Positions 23,501-29,330 of a DNA stretch of 64,000 bases are shown here, in pieces. How positions within the stretch are numbered: the stretch's first letter is position 1; every line of letters starts with the position of its first letter. This stretch comes from Bacteroidales bacterium (GTDB lineage Bacteria > Bacteroidota > Bacteroidia > Bacteroidales > ML635J-15). Made by a program: the position numbers and the translations under genes. Location: the NCBI GenBank assembly GCA_017617125.1, contig JAFZWY010000011.1:1-64000 (forward strand), in the 5' to 3' direction. Below the pieces are notes generated by a model. It saw only the letters and a program-made list of their open reading frames with translations. It was not told the DNA's origin and made no database searches.

Positions 23501-24316
23501 TTCGCCACCCTGAGACCAGCTTACCATAGCTGTATTATGGGTAATATTATTTGCAGTTAATGCTGTTGGCTTAATACAAGTAGGCACATCTTCATAAGTA
23601 AAAGTAGTCTTTGGAAGAAAGTTACGCTGGCTATTGTAAGTGTAACTTGCACCTGTTGCATTTTCACCTAAAAAATACCATGTGTTCCAGCTTGCTGCCG
23701 CATGGTTAAGGTCAACCAACAGATTGCCCCCATTATATAGATATCCTTCATCAAATTCCAATGTAAGAGTTCCTGTAGAACAATCAAAATAGCCTTCATA
23801 TACTTGCGTAAGCGTAGTAGTATTGTCAAGTCCGCTTAAAGTAGTTTCGGCAGTTTCGCCTAAAGAAACTGTCCATGTACCAAGACGGCCGGCGGCAGTA
23901 TTGCTACCATTACTTGCACTTTGATCAATGTAGAACACCATCTGAGTGATTATCTTGCCACTCATAGCCGTTAAGCCAGTTGCAGGATAAATCATCTGGT
24001 TATGCTGAGCACCATCTGCATTGTAACCATCAAATGGAACAACATCACTACTTTCCGTTCCATCATTCACAGTAAGGGTCTGTCCCCAAGCCTTACCGCC
24101 GAATACCATCGCCAGGCAGAATGCCAGCATGGTAAACAGGATTCTTAATTTGTATGCAGTAAGATTGTTTTTGTCGGCAAAGCCACTTGTGCAAGAACTA
24201 CTTACAGCATTATTTTTTATATCAGACATAGCCGATACACAAACACTTGCTTTATTCTTTCCTAAAGCACCTAACATAATAGTAGAGTTCCCTCTCATAC
24301 CGTAAAAATCCTTCAT
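8558..24316 (-). CDS. Very large (5252 aa) T9SS-exported FN3-repeat surface protein
   Basis: Predicted cell-surface or secreted protein; ligand unknown. A pre-signal leader of about 54 residues precedes the signal segment KLRILFTMLAFCLAMVFGG, ending AWGQ. From about residue 240 to 3140 I count 15 fibronectin type III domains (pattern CxxPTxLxxxxIT..TAxISW). At least six adhesin/MAM-like beta-sandwich inserts (for example near PWSEDFSSLSSGIPACW) and several copies of an unnamed module (YYNYSxTQQIYTxAEIG ... NQIRF) are interspersed. Next come Big_2-like segments, a Listeria-Bacteroides-type repeat (about 3920-4030), a P-domain-like region (about 4150-4510, ending near LNGVWTIQICDSWGLDNGYI), and a C-terminal T9SS sorting domain (YPNPF, VFDMLGKLVYT, ending VINRKVVKN). 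The last 500-600 residues match the gene ending at 684, so the two are paralogues. No catalytic motif was seen. An adhesin or matrix role is inference. Confidence 0.93.
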   Translation of the reverse strand: MKDFYGMRGNSTIMLGALGKNKASVCVSAMSDIKNNAVSSSCTSGFADKNNLTAYKLRILFTMLAFCLAMVFGGKAWGQTLTVNDGTESSDVVPFDGYNADGAQHNQMIYPATGLTAMSGKIITQMVFYIDQSASNGSNTAAGRLGTWTVSLGETAETTLSGLDNTTTLTQVYEGYFDCSTGTLTLEFDEGYLYNGGNLLVDLNHAAASWNTWYFLGENATGASYTYNSQRNFLPKTTFTYEDVPTCIKPTALTANNITHNTAMVSWSQGGEATNWVLEYSPNADFSDAISNNVNTTPSISLSGLNTLTTYYVRVKADCGGGDKSDWSTSISFSTTAEATLVGDSWNDDFEGATCGWEFINGNNTNAWTWGTAVNNGGTHALYISDDNGTTYEYTTGSVMVYATKLLNFATGKYQFSYNWKANGESTWDFMRVALVPASVTLTAGTTLPSGLSTTSLPSGWIALDGGSKLNLVNEWQTQELAINVAAGNYYLVFAWRNDNSGGTQPPAAVDNVSITLMTCGYDVINLAVSDITTSGATLEWTAGEASQLQVAYSTSSDFTGATEEIVNAATYHMTSLASASKYYVKVRAYCGGSDYGAWSSVLQFQTACDVITTFPWSEDFSSLSSGIPACWDNSEGTTNNESYKWNYYATGHEGACLRFNSYSNSSNNTNMLKTPAFDLTVRSKALLKFWYKNPAGGDFSVYISTDGGTTYDTELATGLTGVSTWTEKTIDISSYCTSNNVVIVFKGTSNCGYNDAYIYLDDISIINCVPPTIITTSSTVNTIAIEWTAGNGENAWQYCLNGGSWIDLDYNAGRTYSGTITGLDEATTYSLQIRSDCGSNGFSVPTSTSFTTEVACPVPTGLTSANITASSALVSWDNVSETSWKLQYKKTSASSWTEVIVVPTNNYTLVGLDESSTYEVQVQADCGSEGLSNWTSSVTFTTIAACAAPTALAASNVTARAADLSWTGASETNWVLQYGTDNTFADRIEVNVSTNPAYSITGLTPETEYFARVKAICGVGNESEWSDVYSFTPTAIVTIGTGTATENVLPTYTYYNYSMTQQIYTVAEIGSTAGNITSIDFYASAAVTRTLDIYMVATNKGTFTSGSDWIPVSSGDLVFNGEVTFAADDWTTITLNNPFIYDGIYNVAIIVDDNTGSYENNKQFRVFDAVAQAIRFYSDSDNQDPLSPTATGTIVNKKNQIRFHMEDLPSCVRPSALAVSNINTTTADLSWTRIGSETAWQICINGDEDNLVDVTANPYTLTGLTPETEYTVKIRANCGGGDYSAWSSAIEFKTACEAITSYPWNENFDGYTVPMAVNPTARTLPSCWTYINTCTHNTYKYYPTLYSSFSNSNPNNLRFKSYYTQYTDYDPQPQYAILPPMENLNGKRIKLWARGDNANCTFKIGIMTDPMDVSTFELIGEELALTTSYQKFTINLTGTGNYIAIMIDAASSSRATNAAYIDDIIVEEIPSCVEPSNLSVSSITARTADLTWTSGGSEPTWQICLNNDENNLIEANTNPFTLTGLTPETDYTVKVRAICAVDDVSAWSDIASFTTDVACHIPTDLAAVLTQGNGTIATLSWTENGTATDWVLEYGTASDFAGAVSEPVTGTPSANLTGLTAETTYYARVKAVCGGIDGESEWSATFSFEPTDKYIIGSATATSNYLPTHSMYDYSLTQQIYTAAEIGTAGYISSIDFYNVGTSRARTLDIYIVSTDKTTFANGSDWISVNDDDMVYSGTVTFAAGVWSSIPFSSDFYYNGTSNLAVIVDDNTGSWESGLNCDVFNADGQAIYKYQDNTNFDPENPGSYSGTVLNAKNQIRLAITPGVAPACDRPTGITVSDVAITTATISWTAGGNEDTWNIGYKTDIDPDWTEISNVTTPFTIEDLIPDTHYEVRVQANCRGNIGVSNWSRSASFTTLPNCPAPTNLSASVTATSATISWTAGFGESVWNLRYKVPNVVAWTVVNGVTNPYTIENLNPETSYEVQVQSKCTPAVSSAWTNSYNFYTGYCAPTPSSKDGKGIIGVSFGAGNEVVNNTDANGLLVTAPFYGNFSNLVGAVNIGLETTVSITYATGYTYGTIIWIDFNDNLVFDGNEVVYVGMSENTNPTVLEATFTLPASTPLGQHRMRIIGSDSGYDNFVTSISAAAAADPCPTGTYTIVHDYTINVLDVPSCLPPTNIVATNITISGATISWTENSNETEWELQYSTSRDFASYETVNVSTNPTADITSLTDATTYYVRVKANCGGDYSYWSAIGSFLTACGVFTVDADHQFAENFAGVAETFPPLCWSQERTEEGAGSGTDYPDGAWASYTYTQGTGSNPPMVQLRNTKAGSKHNLVTKALSMAAGDYVVSLRVYRNATGSSSQEEGINVYVSKTDDLVSVGNDAADLGFISRNYAVQSSINSNIICAEAASGWYKYEIPFTIESDGVYYVIFEGRSQYGGQTYMDDVVVKVAPTCAKPTNLVITDRGLNDVTLEWIAGGAETMWNIQYKKVSEQAWTTNNGITSTTYTVTGLLASTSYEFQVQADCGGDYSEWTDAVSTTTKYGIVFLEQFASTAPADWNQYTGHLSNVMNGTPLASGSGWIFNSGNGVFNDHARVNIYGGSCYKWLTTPTIVMEPNVQLTFDLALTAYSGTLQPAATSGLDDKFVVLISTDGGATWTILRQYDNVGSTYVYNNITLEGEEVAIDLTSYGNDEVIIAFYGESTESNADNNLHIDNVMLDYIPTCFKPTGLAVVATTLNTATIEWTPTGAEPAKWQYRLNGDGGTWEDLNGVTGTANRTATITGLTQATVYTVEVRAYCSDSFNDQSRPSTAVSFYTSLCDGGDMCEIRYELTDSEGDGWEGNAINVVDALTGIILDTWTVASGEASAEGTLSVCDGRELSFVWENGNSAEDCSYIVYDRNDEEIFSGEDAFDNAISHTVSCQEVLCRKPRNLTVSNITATSAQISWVPNGNSALWEYKKNDGDWTQVTTTHINLTNLTAGETYTVMVRTVCESGPSEARSVSFVTGDMCEISYELTDSYGDGWNGAAINVVNGMTGTIIDTWTIASGRSATGTLPIIDGSTITFQWVSGNYDSECSYVIKDVNGNAIISGTGAIASGIVHTVDCPDCARPRNLVASDVTTTSATISWEAGSATNWTIQYSTNSSFSTVLGSVDVNVPQKEFTGLTAETTYYFRVKAVCGAGEESDWSNVCEVTPSVCRRIGSGTAVNADLPAQSYYNYSYSQQIYTPAEIGSAGLLNGVSFFNNGTAQTRTINMYVVCTTKSTFTGTTDWIPVTAENLVYSGSVTFANGQWTQIDFTNAVEYDGTKNVVVIVDDNTGSYQSAMSCLAFNAAGNQALHIRNDNTNYDPENASFAGTLSSTKNQVRFCITGCEDRSGNLAFIATPARINVGGTVNLSSNTYLTNTASPSGTIQWSSSDTRIATVDSDGVVTGLSAGKATITATLPSVFDGLTLYCAMQAEYNVIVDCNTLTNPDCFDFEDYTSANDLYYQDAGIPSCWRRIYSGTYAEGAPHAYNGYFAMDGNAIEITSGNYQLYGQNYGYTNYVVMPYISGMENGGMITFNAWWQYVDYGTLTVGYMTDPDDAATFVEVANAAPFLYNFGSATAGLNQISLPSMPAGAYIAFRWVCETDYFCYSVAIDNVCICSAVAGAFGLTQTSGTVLVTQTFDDLSSFINNQTNVPGRITYSTSNPTIAIVDENGIITGTSVGEATITVTFTPEEAGKCQRTADFVVIVGSEQCREIGNATTTTYRAPVNNKYNYTYTQLLFKQNEINATGLITSISFQYAYNRPMTAKNSVKMYLKETDKEAFSGTNDWVLDVTEADLVYSGALNCSQGWNSYFLDVPFPYSGRNLLLVIDDNSANNNGESYVFDYTETNFNSVISYYNDNNNYGNNNISGHSRLCERTRPNTKFCIYDGSACTIVYDASTNCMNDNQEHGVSNAIASTHAVTGYPTFVTSDLPSCSIGLFLGWDTNPTPDQTDPSYEPPYAPGAYIASAHDMTLYAIYRICDYVKIVKEGRAYQGIADGGVDSDGIQKFNVCEGEVLTLEAQKKPNVHDNVNITYSWDVNRHDGRAHVKSNESSVTYEATTTMGHDILLKIDGHDGCKQEIPLRVWVSHGLRTTYDNPFAGNICVGKATEIIVGDPDVVPDAMIEVDNEALEIKSTQGVSTTKFIPDGVGECYTSDVEFADFKENAVITDASNIDYVKINLEHSHIGDVQISLKCYTPNYEPRTAILLQDQKNSAGGGLDNATYAWPYLVVRCYASFDRYINNQYSSGGCQQGRLDRQNVSMPVYVGYNGTSTGIRQEGRAFDRNMTIAELLAELQAMLRSTSTNTPSDFCAGGYYYKFRGWVNNNPANYYSSGSSRYGGYGSNYATQWYTEAASLGFGKPDMHDGLSNYILTPSYNPSGEGLDYCWSNSDSYQYAAADGNIIDNANHERGYTNALIAKPSNVSNGTQFYHPYQSFQSLVGCKLNGVWTIQICDSWGLDNGYIFSWEIGLKDIDDNAWSYDIELVDSHMGNCGGFDSGDSGNTENLISEINDNPDFYIHPTIANMESLGITLPSYPASLTRSCELVLVDNIGCETTGNAFTYDISQPAIPHIASPEICLGEQAHVQADLGGSGMVPGSQSMFKWWTLPEGETDWVPLTDQGVTNPVNGETAAEFYYIPTRSGDRFRAEIYDAHGCGGIIDDIIITNLPDIANAAAYDYIWHGKYLNTTSNDWNSATNWYVNNGGGSYSVGSTSLPTTGDNVYIGESQCTKTNDLSLSNNAYAKNLTIGSGASLTVTAGTGLSIAGNLENIGTLNANEVAGGAQSYVFFVGSEDQSITNAQTFRNVEFSQSGIYNITADNGITVDGSATFTKGILTGNATFNENATASVRNYSSYVDGTVVKKGNPNSFTFPTGNDGVLGAFTTKIENNTSSGMSVKFNHKHGDGTDESGFSSDAPDYYPEWWSENDMCSDNDPQLDHVSNFEYWKVDNLGANTNLTNLTLKVDADHPTQHFHDGVSDYSAQHIVAAAHYDCWKNLGRVSTTVAGSHSTITITNINSIPRTRGGNFDGIVTLGSIDRATLLPIELTALSANCNGKSVLVEWTTATERNNDYFIIERSDDAINFVEIARVAGAGNSIEPIDYSYSDYGRRNGDNYYRLVQVDYDGTRSASEIVVAFCFDDNGEEPEVMAYPNPFNNELTIELENFGNRPTRIDVFDMLGKLVYTEAVDDPQNSYSTLLQFGELPPSTYNVRVSTSDFVINRKVVKN

Positions 24317-24398
24317 ATTTTAAACTACATAACCCCTTTCGGAGCAAAAATAAAACTAACAAAAAAATGAGTTTTCCCCTCTCTCATTTATTTGGGCG

Positions 24399-24406
24399 CA
24401 AAAGTA
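24399..24406 (-). promoter_or_regulatory. -7 promoter box for giant gene 2
   Basis: Minus-strand TACTTTTG fits TAnnTTTG and sits in the common Bacteroidota context TTGTACTTTTGCGCCC. The position 19 nt upstream reads AACT rather than TTTG, so an activator may be needed. The leader to ATG 24316 would be about 75 nt. Confidence 0.6.
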
Positions 24407-24451
24407 CAACTAATAAATTAACTATAGTTACACTATGTAAAATATTATATA

Positions 24452-24467
24452 TTGTGATTAATCACAA
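24452..24467. promoter_or_regulatory. 16-bp palindrome, possible CRP/FNR-family operator
   Basis: TTGTGATTAATCACAA is a perfect palindrome centred about 67 bp upstream of the predicted transcription start of the giant gene. The half-site TGTGA resembles CRP/FNR-family sites, but the spacing (4 bp) is shorter than classical CRP. It may act as a regulator site; this is inference. Confidence 0.45.
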
Positions 24468-24668
24468 AGGCAATCAGCGTGTATTTTTATACAAACAAAC
24501 ACATGCTCAGCTCCAGCGGGAGAACCAACTTGCAATTGGTCTATAAAATATTATGTAATGTATTAACACTTAGCACAGTAGCATAGCGCCAAGTGTAACA
24601 CATAGGGAAAATGTCACATTATATATGCAATATCCGTACCAATATTCCTTTGCAGCGCTCGAAACAGC

Positions 24669-24701
24669 AAAAAAAGAGCGGACAACACACGTCATCCGCT
24701 C
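24669..24701 (-). terminator. Rho-independent terminator of the rpoBC operon
   Basis: On the minus strand an 11-bp stem (24701-24691 with 24686-24676; GAGCGGA/TCCGCTC plus G-U extended pairs) and a 4-nt loop are followed by seven T (24675-24669). It lies 25 bp past the DUF3467 gene and marks the end of the ribosomal/RNA polymerase block. Confidence 0.88.
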
Positions 24702-24725
24702 CTTCTTTGTCGTTATAAAACCAGC

Positions 24726-25028
24726 CTAAGCCTTTGCGGTGTTGCCTCCGAAATTCATCGGCAACTTCGACGACTGAACCTCTATCGGACCAAAGTTCGA
24801 TTCGTACTTCTGGATATTGTCCTGCAAGGCACGCAGAAGCCTCTTTGCATGTTCGGGGGTAAGAATTATCCTCGACTGCACCTTAGACTTCGGCAGTCCG
24901 GGCATTACCCTTACGAAATCGAGTATAAATTCCGACGACGAATGAGTGATTACAGCAAGGTTCGCGTATGTTCCCTGTGCTACCGCTTCGTCCAATTCAA
25001 TATTCAGCTGGTTGTTATTCTCTGCCAT
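24726..25028 (-). CDS. DUF3467 family small protein
   Basis: 100-aa acidic cytoplasmic protein of unknown function. The core (SSEFILDFVRVMPGLPKSKV, then SRIILTPEHAKRLLRALQDN) is the pattern I recognise as DUF3467, which is commonly found just after rpoC in Bacteroidota. The start codon lies 11 nt after the rpoC stop and the gene is followed directly by the operon terminator, so it is the last gene of the transcription unit. No catalytic residues are apparent. Confidence 0.85.
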   Translation of the reverse strand: MAENNNQLNIELDEAVAQGTYANLAVITHSSSEFILDFVRVMPGLPKSKVQSRIILTPEHAKRLLRALQDNIQKYESNFGPIEVQSSKLPMNFGGNTAKA

Positions 25029-25039
25029 AGCTATTCAAA

Positions 25040-28000
25040 TTAAATTTCATTCTGCTGTTCGAGAGTATCGATGTAAGGAGCAACCTCAGCCTTGTTGCAC
25101 ACGCGCAGGCTCTGGAAGTCGCGAAGACCTGTTCCTGCAGGAATCAAGTGACCGCAGATAACATTTTCCTTCATACCTTCGAGTGTATCTTCCTTAGCGC
25201 GGATTGCAGCCTCGTTCAATACCTTTGTTGTTTCCTGGAATGATGCAGCCGACATGAAGCTCGAAGTCTGCAATGCAGCCTTTGTGATACCCTGCAATAC
25301 CTGGCTCGATGTTGCCGGAATTGCCGGACGTGCTTCTACCAACCTCTTGTCCTTACGCTTCAGCATCGAGTTCTCGTCGCGAAGTCTGCGGTACGAAACT
25401 ATCTGACCAGCGGTGAAGTTCTCGGAATCGCCAGCGTCAACGACTACCTTCTTGTCGAAGATAGTGTCGTTTTCCTGCCTGAATTCCCACTTGTCGACAA
25501 TCTGATTTTCGAGGAACTGGGTGTCGCCCGGGTCTTCTACGAGAACCTTTCTCATCATCTGGCGTACAATAACTTCGAAGTGCTTGTTGTTGATCTTAAC
25601 ACCCTGCAGACGGTAAACATCCTGGATTTCGTTTACAAGATATTCCTGAACTGCGGTCGGACCCTTGATAGCAAGGATGTCGGACGGAGTGATAGCACCA
25701 TCAATAAGCGGAGTACCTGCCTTGATGTAGTCGTTTGGCTGAACAAGTATCTGCTTTGACAGCGGAACCAAATATTTCTTTGAGTTGCCTTCCTTCGGTG
25801 TGATTTCGATTTCGCGGTTACCACGCTTAATCTTACCGAACTGAACAACACCGTCGATTTCGGATACAACAGCAGGGTTGGATGGGTTACGAGCTTCGAA
25901 CAACTCGGTTACACGTGGCAAACCACCCGTGATATCACCACCCTTACCTACTACCTTCGGCATCTTGATGAGGATGTCACCAGCCTTAATCTGGTCTTTC
26001 TCGTTCTTCATCAAACGTGCGCCTACTGGCAAGTTGTATACTGCAAGAACTTCCTTGTTCTTGTCGATAATCTTTGCTACTGGAATCTTGGACTTATCCT
26101 TGGTTTCGGTAATTATCCTCTCGATGAAACCTGTCTGCGGAGCAATTTCCTGCTTGAAGTTGACACCTTCGACAACATCTTCGAAGATAAGCTTACCTGT
26201 GTATTCTGAAATGATTACAATGTTGTACTGGTCCCATTCACAAATCTTGTCGCCCTTCTTAACCATGTCGCCGTTCTTGAAGTACAAACGCGAACCGTAA
26301 GGCAACGACTTGTTAACCAATGCGATCTTTGTTCCCGGGTCGAGAATCTTGAGTTCGGCCATACGGGTAACAACGATATCTACATTGCCTTCTTCCTCTT
26401 CGTGAACAACTGTACGGAGTTCATCGATTTCGAGGATACCGTCGTACTTAGCGGTAATTGTAGATTCGCTTGCGATGTTACCTGCGATACCACCGGAGTG
26501 GAATGTACGAAGAGTAAGCTGAGTACCTGGTTCACCGATTGACTGAGCTGCGATAACACCTACAGCCTCGCCCTTCTGAACCATCCTGTGGGTTGCAAGG
26601 TTACGTCCGTAGCACTTAGCGCAAACACCTCTGTGCGATTCGCAAGTGAGAACCGAACGGATTTCAACCTTTTCGATTGGTGAATCGGCGATAGTCTTAG
26701 CAATGTCCTCAGTAATTTCTTCACCCGAAGCAACGATAAGTTCGTTGGTCTGTGGATGGAATACATCGTGAACACTGATTCTACCAAGGATACGATCGTA
26801 CAAGGATTCGATAAGTTCACCGTCGTCCTTTCTGAGTTCGGAAACTTCAAGTCCGCGCAATGTACCGCAGTCTTCCTCGGTGATGATTACATCGTGAGCC
26901 ACATCGACAAGACGACGGGTCAAGTAACCAGCATCAGCCGTCTTAAGAGCGGTATCGGCAAGACCCTTACGAGCACCGTGGCTGGAGATGAAGTATTCGA
27001 GAATCGAAAGACCTTCCTTGAAGTTAGCAAGAATTGGGTTTTCGATGATTTCGCTTGCGCCTGTACCAGACTTCTGCGGCTTAGCCATAAGACCTCTCAT
27101 ACCGCACAACTGGCTGATCTGTTCCTTAGAACCACGAGCACCGGAGTCAAGCATCATGTAAACTGAGTTGAAACCTTGGTCGTCGGTCGAAAGTTTCTTC
27201 ATAACGGCGATACTCAACTTAGCGTTTACATTGGTCCATACATCGATAACCTGATTGTAACGTTCGGTATCGGTAATGAAACCGTTGCTGAAGTTGAACA
27301 TGATTTCGTCAACCTGATCGTAACCGTCCTGGATGAGCTGAGCCTTTTCTTCAGGAACGATAACGTTGTCGAGGTTGAACGACAAACCGCCGATGAAAGC
27401 GTTGTAGTAACCCATGTTCTTGATATCGTCGAGGAACTTAGCAGTAGTTGCAGTTCCGCACTTATTAATAAGGTTACCAATGATATCTCTCAACGATTTC
27501 TTGGTAAGGAGTTGGTTAATATAACCGTATTCCTTCGGAACAACCTGGTTGAATATTACACGACCGGTAGTTGTTTCGATAATATGTTCGATGAAGTTGC
27601 CGTTTTCGTCAACATCGTGGTGTCTAACCTTAATCTTAGCGTGAAGACCGAGTTTGCCTTCGTTGTAAGCGATGATAACTTCCTGCGGACCGTAGAAAGT
27701 CTGACCTTCGCCCTGTTCGCCACTTCTTTCCTTGGTGATGTAGTACAGACCAAGAACCATATCCTGCGATGGAACCGTGATAGGCGCACCGTTTGCAGGG
27801 TTAAGAATGTTGTGCGAAGCAAGCATAAGGATCTGAGCTTCCATAACGGCAGCATTACCCAACGGCAAGTGAACAGCCATCTGGTCACCATCGAAGTCGG
27901 CGTTGAATGCCGTACATACGAGTGGGTGAAGTTGGATTGCCTTACCTTCGATAAGTTTTGGCTGGAATGCCTGAATACCAAGACGGTGCAACGTAGGAGC

Positions 28001-29311
28001 ACGGTTGAGCAGAATTGGGTGACCCTTCATTACGTTTTCGAGGATGTCCCATACAACCGGATCCTTGCGTTCAACGATTTTCTTAGCCGACTTAACAGTC
28101 TTTACAATACCGCGTTCCATCAACTTACGGATAACGAACGGCTTGTAAAGTTCAGCAGCCATATCCTTTGGAAGACCGCACTCGTGCATGTGAAGTTCAG
28201 GACCTACAACGATAACCGAACGAGCCGAGAAATCGACACGCTTACCGAGCAAGTTCTGACGGAAACGTCCCTGCTTACCCTTCAAACTGTCGCTCAACGA
28301 CTTGAGAGGTCTGTTAGCATCGGTCTTCACTGCGCTCGACTTTCTTGAGTTGTCGAACAATGAATCTACAGCTTCCTGAAGCATACGCTTTTCGTTGCGG
28401 AGGATAACTTCTGGAGCCTTTATTTCGAGGAGTCTTCTCAGACGGTTGTTTCTAATGATAACCCTACGGTAGAGGTCGTTGAGGTCGGAAGTTGCAAAAC
28501 GTCCACCATCCAGTGGAACCAAAGGACGGAGCTCGGGAGGAATAACAGGAACAACCTGTACAATCATCCATTCGGGCTTGTTAATGTCCTTCGACATTCT
28601 GAAAGCTTCGACAACGTTAAGTCTCTTGAGGGCTTCTGCCTTTCTCTGCTGCGAAGTTTCCTTGCCAGCCTTGTCGCGAAGTTCGTACGACAACTTGTCG
28701 AGGTCGATCTTCTTGAGGAGTTCGAGGATAGCCTCGGCACCCATCTTAGCGACGAACTTGTTAGGATCGGTATCTTCGAGCATCTGGTTTTCGCGAGGAA
28801 GAGAATCTATAATCTGTACATATTCTTCTTCGGTCAAAAGATCAAGTTCGGCAACACCTTCCGAAGCCATAGGACCTGGCTGCAAAACGATGTACCTTTC
28901 GTAGTATATTACAGAATCGAGTTTCTTTGACGGCAGACCGAGCAAGTAACCAATCTTGTTCGGAAGGGTCTTGAAATACCAGATATGAGCTACCGGCACT
29001 TCGAGCTTAATGTGACCCATTCTTTCCCTACGTACCTTCTTCTCTGTTACTTCGACACCACATCTGTCGCAAACGATACCTTTATATCTAATTCTCTTAT
29101 ATTTACCGCAATGGCACTCGTAATCCTTGCAAGGACCGAAAATCCTTTCGCAGAACAGACCATCTCTTTCGGGCTTATATGTTCTATAATTTATGGTTTC
29201 AGGTTTAGTAACTTCGCCGCTCGACAAGTCCTGAATCTCTTCGGGAGAAGCAAGGCTTACGGTTATCTTAGTGAAGTTAGTCTTAACTTTTGTATCTTTT
29301 CTAAAAGCCAT
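25040..29311 (-). CDS. rpoC: DNA-directed RNA polymerase subunit beta'
   Basis: Largest catalytic subunit of RNA polymerase, 1423 aa, a normal Bacteroidota length. Visible landmarks: the N-terminal zinc finger (CHCG ... CDRCGVEV, about residues 65-90), the magnesium-binding motif [12 protein letters not shown] (about 467-478), the second zinc site [15 protein letters not shown] (about 887-901), and the trigger-loop region with [15 protein letters not shown]. The start [13 protein letters not shown] is 19 nt downstream of the rpoB stop, so the two are co-transcribed. No truncation or frameshift is seen. Confidence 0.98.
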   Translation of the reverse strand: MAFRKDTKVKTNFTKITVSLASPEEIQDLSSGEVTKPETINYRTYKPERDGLFCERIFGPCKDYECHCGKYKRIRYKGIVCDRCGVEVTEKKVRRERMGHIKLEVPVAHIWYFKTLPNKIGYLLGLPSKKLDSVIYYERYIVLQPGPMASEGVAELDLLTEEEYVQIIDSLPRENQMLEDTDPNKFVAKMGAEAILELLKKIDLDKLSYELRDKAGKETSQQRKAEALKRLNVVEAFRMSKDINKPEWMIVQVVPVIPPELRPLVPLDGGRFATSDLNDLYRRVIIRNNRLRRLLEIKAPEVILRNEKRMLQEAVDSLFDNSRKSSAVKTDANRPLKSLSDSLKGKQGRFRQNLLGKRVDFSARSVIVVGPELHMHECGLPKDMAAELYKPFVIRKLMERGIVKTVKSAKKIVERKDPVVWDILENVMKGHPILLNRAPTLHRLGIQAFQPKLIEGKAIQLHPLVCTAFNADFDGDQMAVHLPLGNAAVMEAQILMLASHNILNPANGAPITVPSQDMVLGLYYITKERSGEQGEGQTFYGPQEVIIAYNEGKLGLHAKIKVRHHDVDENGNFIEHIIETTTGRVIFNQVVPKEYGYINQLLTKKSLRDIIGNLINKCGTATTAKFLDDIKNMGYYNAFIGGLSFNLDNVIVPEEKAQLIQDGYDQVDEIMFNFSNGFITDTERYNQVIDVWTNVNAKLSIAVMKKLSTDDQGFNSVYMMLDSGARGSKEQISQLCGMRGLMAKPQKSGTGASEIIENPILANFKEGLSILEYFISSHGARKGLADTALKTADAGYLTRRLVDVAHDVIITEEDCGTLRGLEVSELRKDDGELIESLYDRILGRISVHDVFHPQTNELIVASGEEITEDIAKTIADSPIEKVEIRSVLTCESHRGVCAKCYGRNLATHRMVQKGEAVGVIAAQSIGEPGTQLTLRTFHSGGIAGNIASESTITAKYDGILEIDELRTVVHEEEEGNVDIVVTRMAELKILDPGTKIALVNKSLPYGSRLYFKNGDMVKKGDKICEWDQYNIVIISEYTGKLIFEDVVEGVNFKQEIAPQTGFIERIITETKDKSKIPVAKIIDKNKEVLAVYNLPVGARLMKNEKDQIKAGDILIKMPKVVGKGGDITGGLPRVTELFEARNPSNPAVVSEIDGVVQFGKIKRGNREIEITPKEGNSKKYLVPLSKQILVQPNDYIKAGTPLIDGAITPSDILAIKGPTAVQEYLVNEIQDVYRLQGVKINNKHFEVIVRQMMRKVLVEDPGDTQFLENQIVDKWEFRQENDTIFDKKVVVDAGDSENFTAGQIVSYRRLRDENSMLKRKDKRLVEARPAIPATSSQVLQGITKAALQTSSFMSAASFQETTKVLNEAAIRAKEDTLEGMKENVICGHLIPAGTGLRDFQSLRVCNKAEVAPYIDTLEQQNEI

Positions 29312-29330
29312 TTTACCAGAATTTTATCAA

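Larger units (their letters stand above)
24317..24725. other. Intergenic region with promoter, palindrome and rpo terminator
   Basis: No gene seen. It holds the upstream region of the 5,252-aa gene (-7 box 24399-24406, palindrome 24452-24467) and the terminator of the rpoBC operon (24669-24701). Confidence 0.75.

Noticed and set aside
8558-24316. Frameshifts or separate genes within the 15.8-kb frame
   Set aside because: Continuous open frame with consistent modular repeats from signal peptide to sorting domain; no internal start or terminator structure seen.
27176-28348. 390-codon plus-strand open frame within rpoC
   Set aside because: Antisense of a highly conserved gene; no plausible protein.
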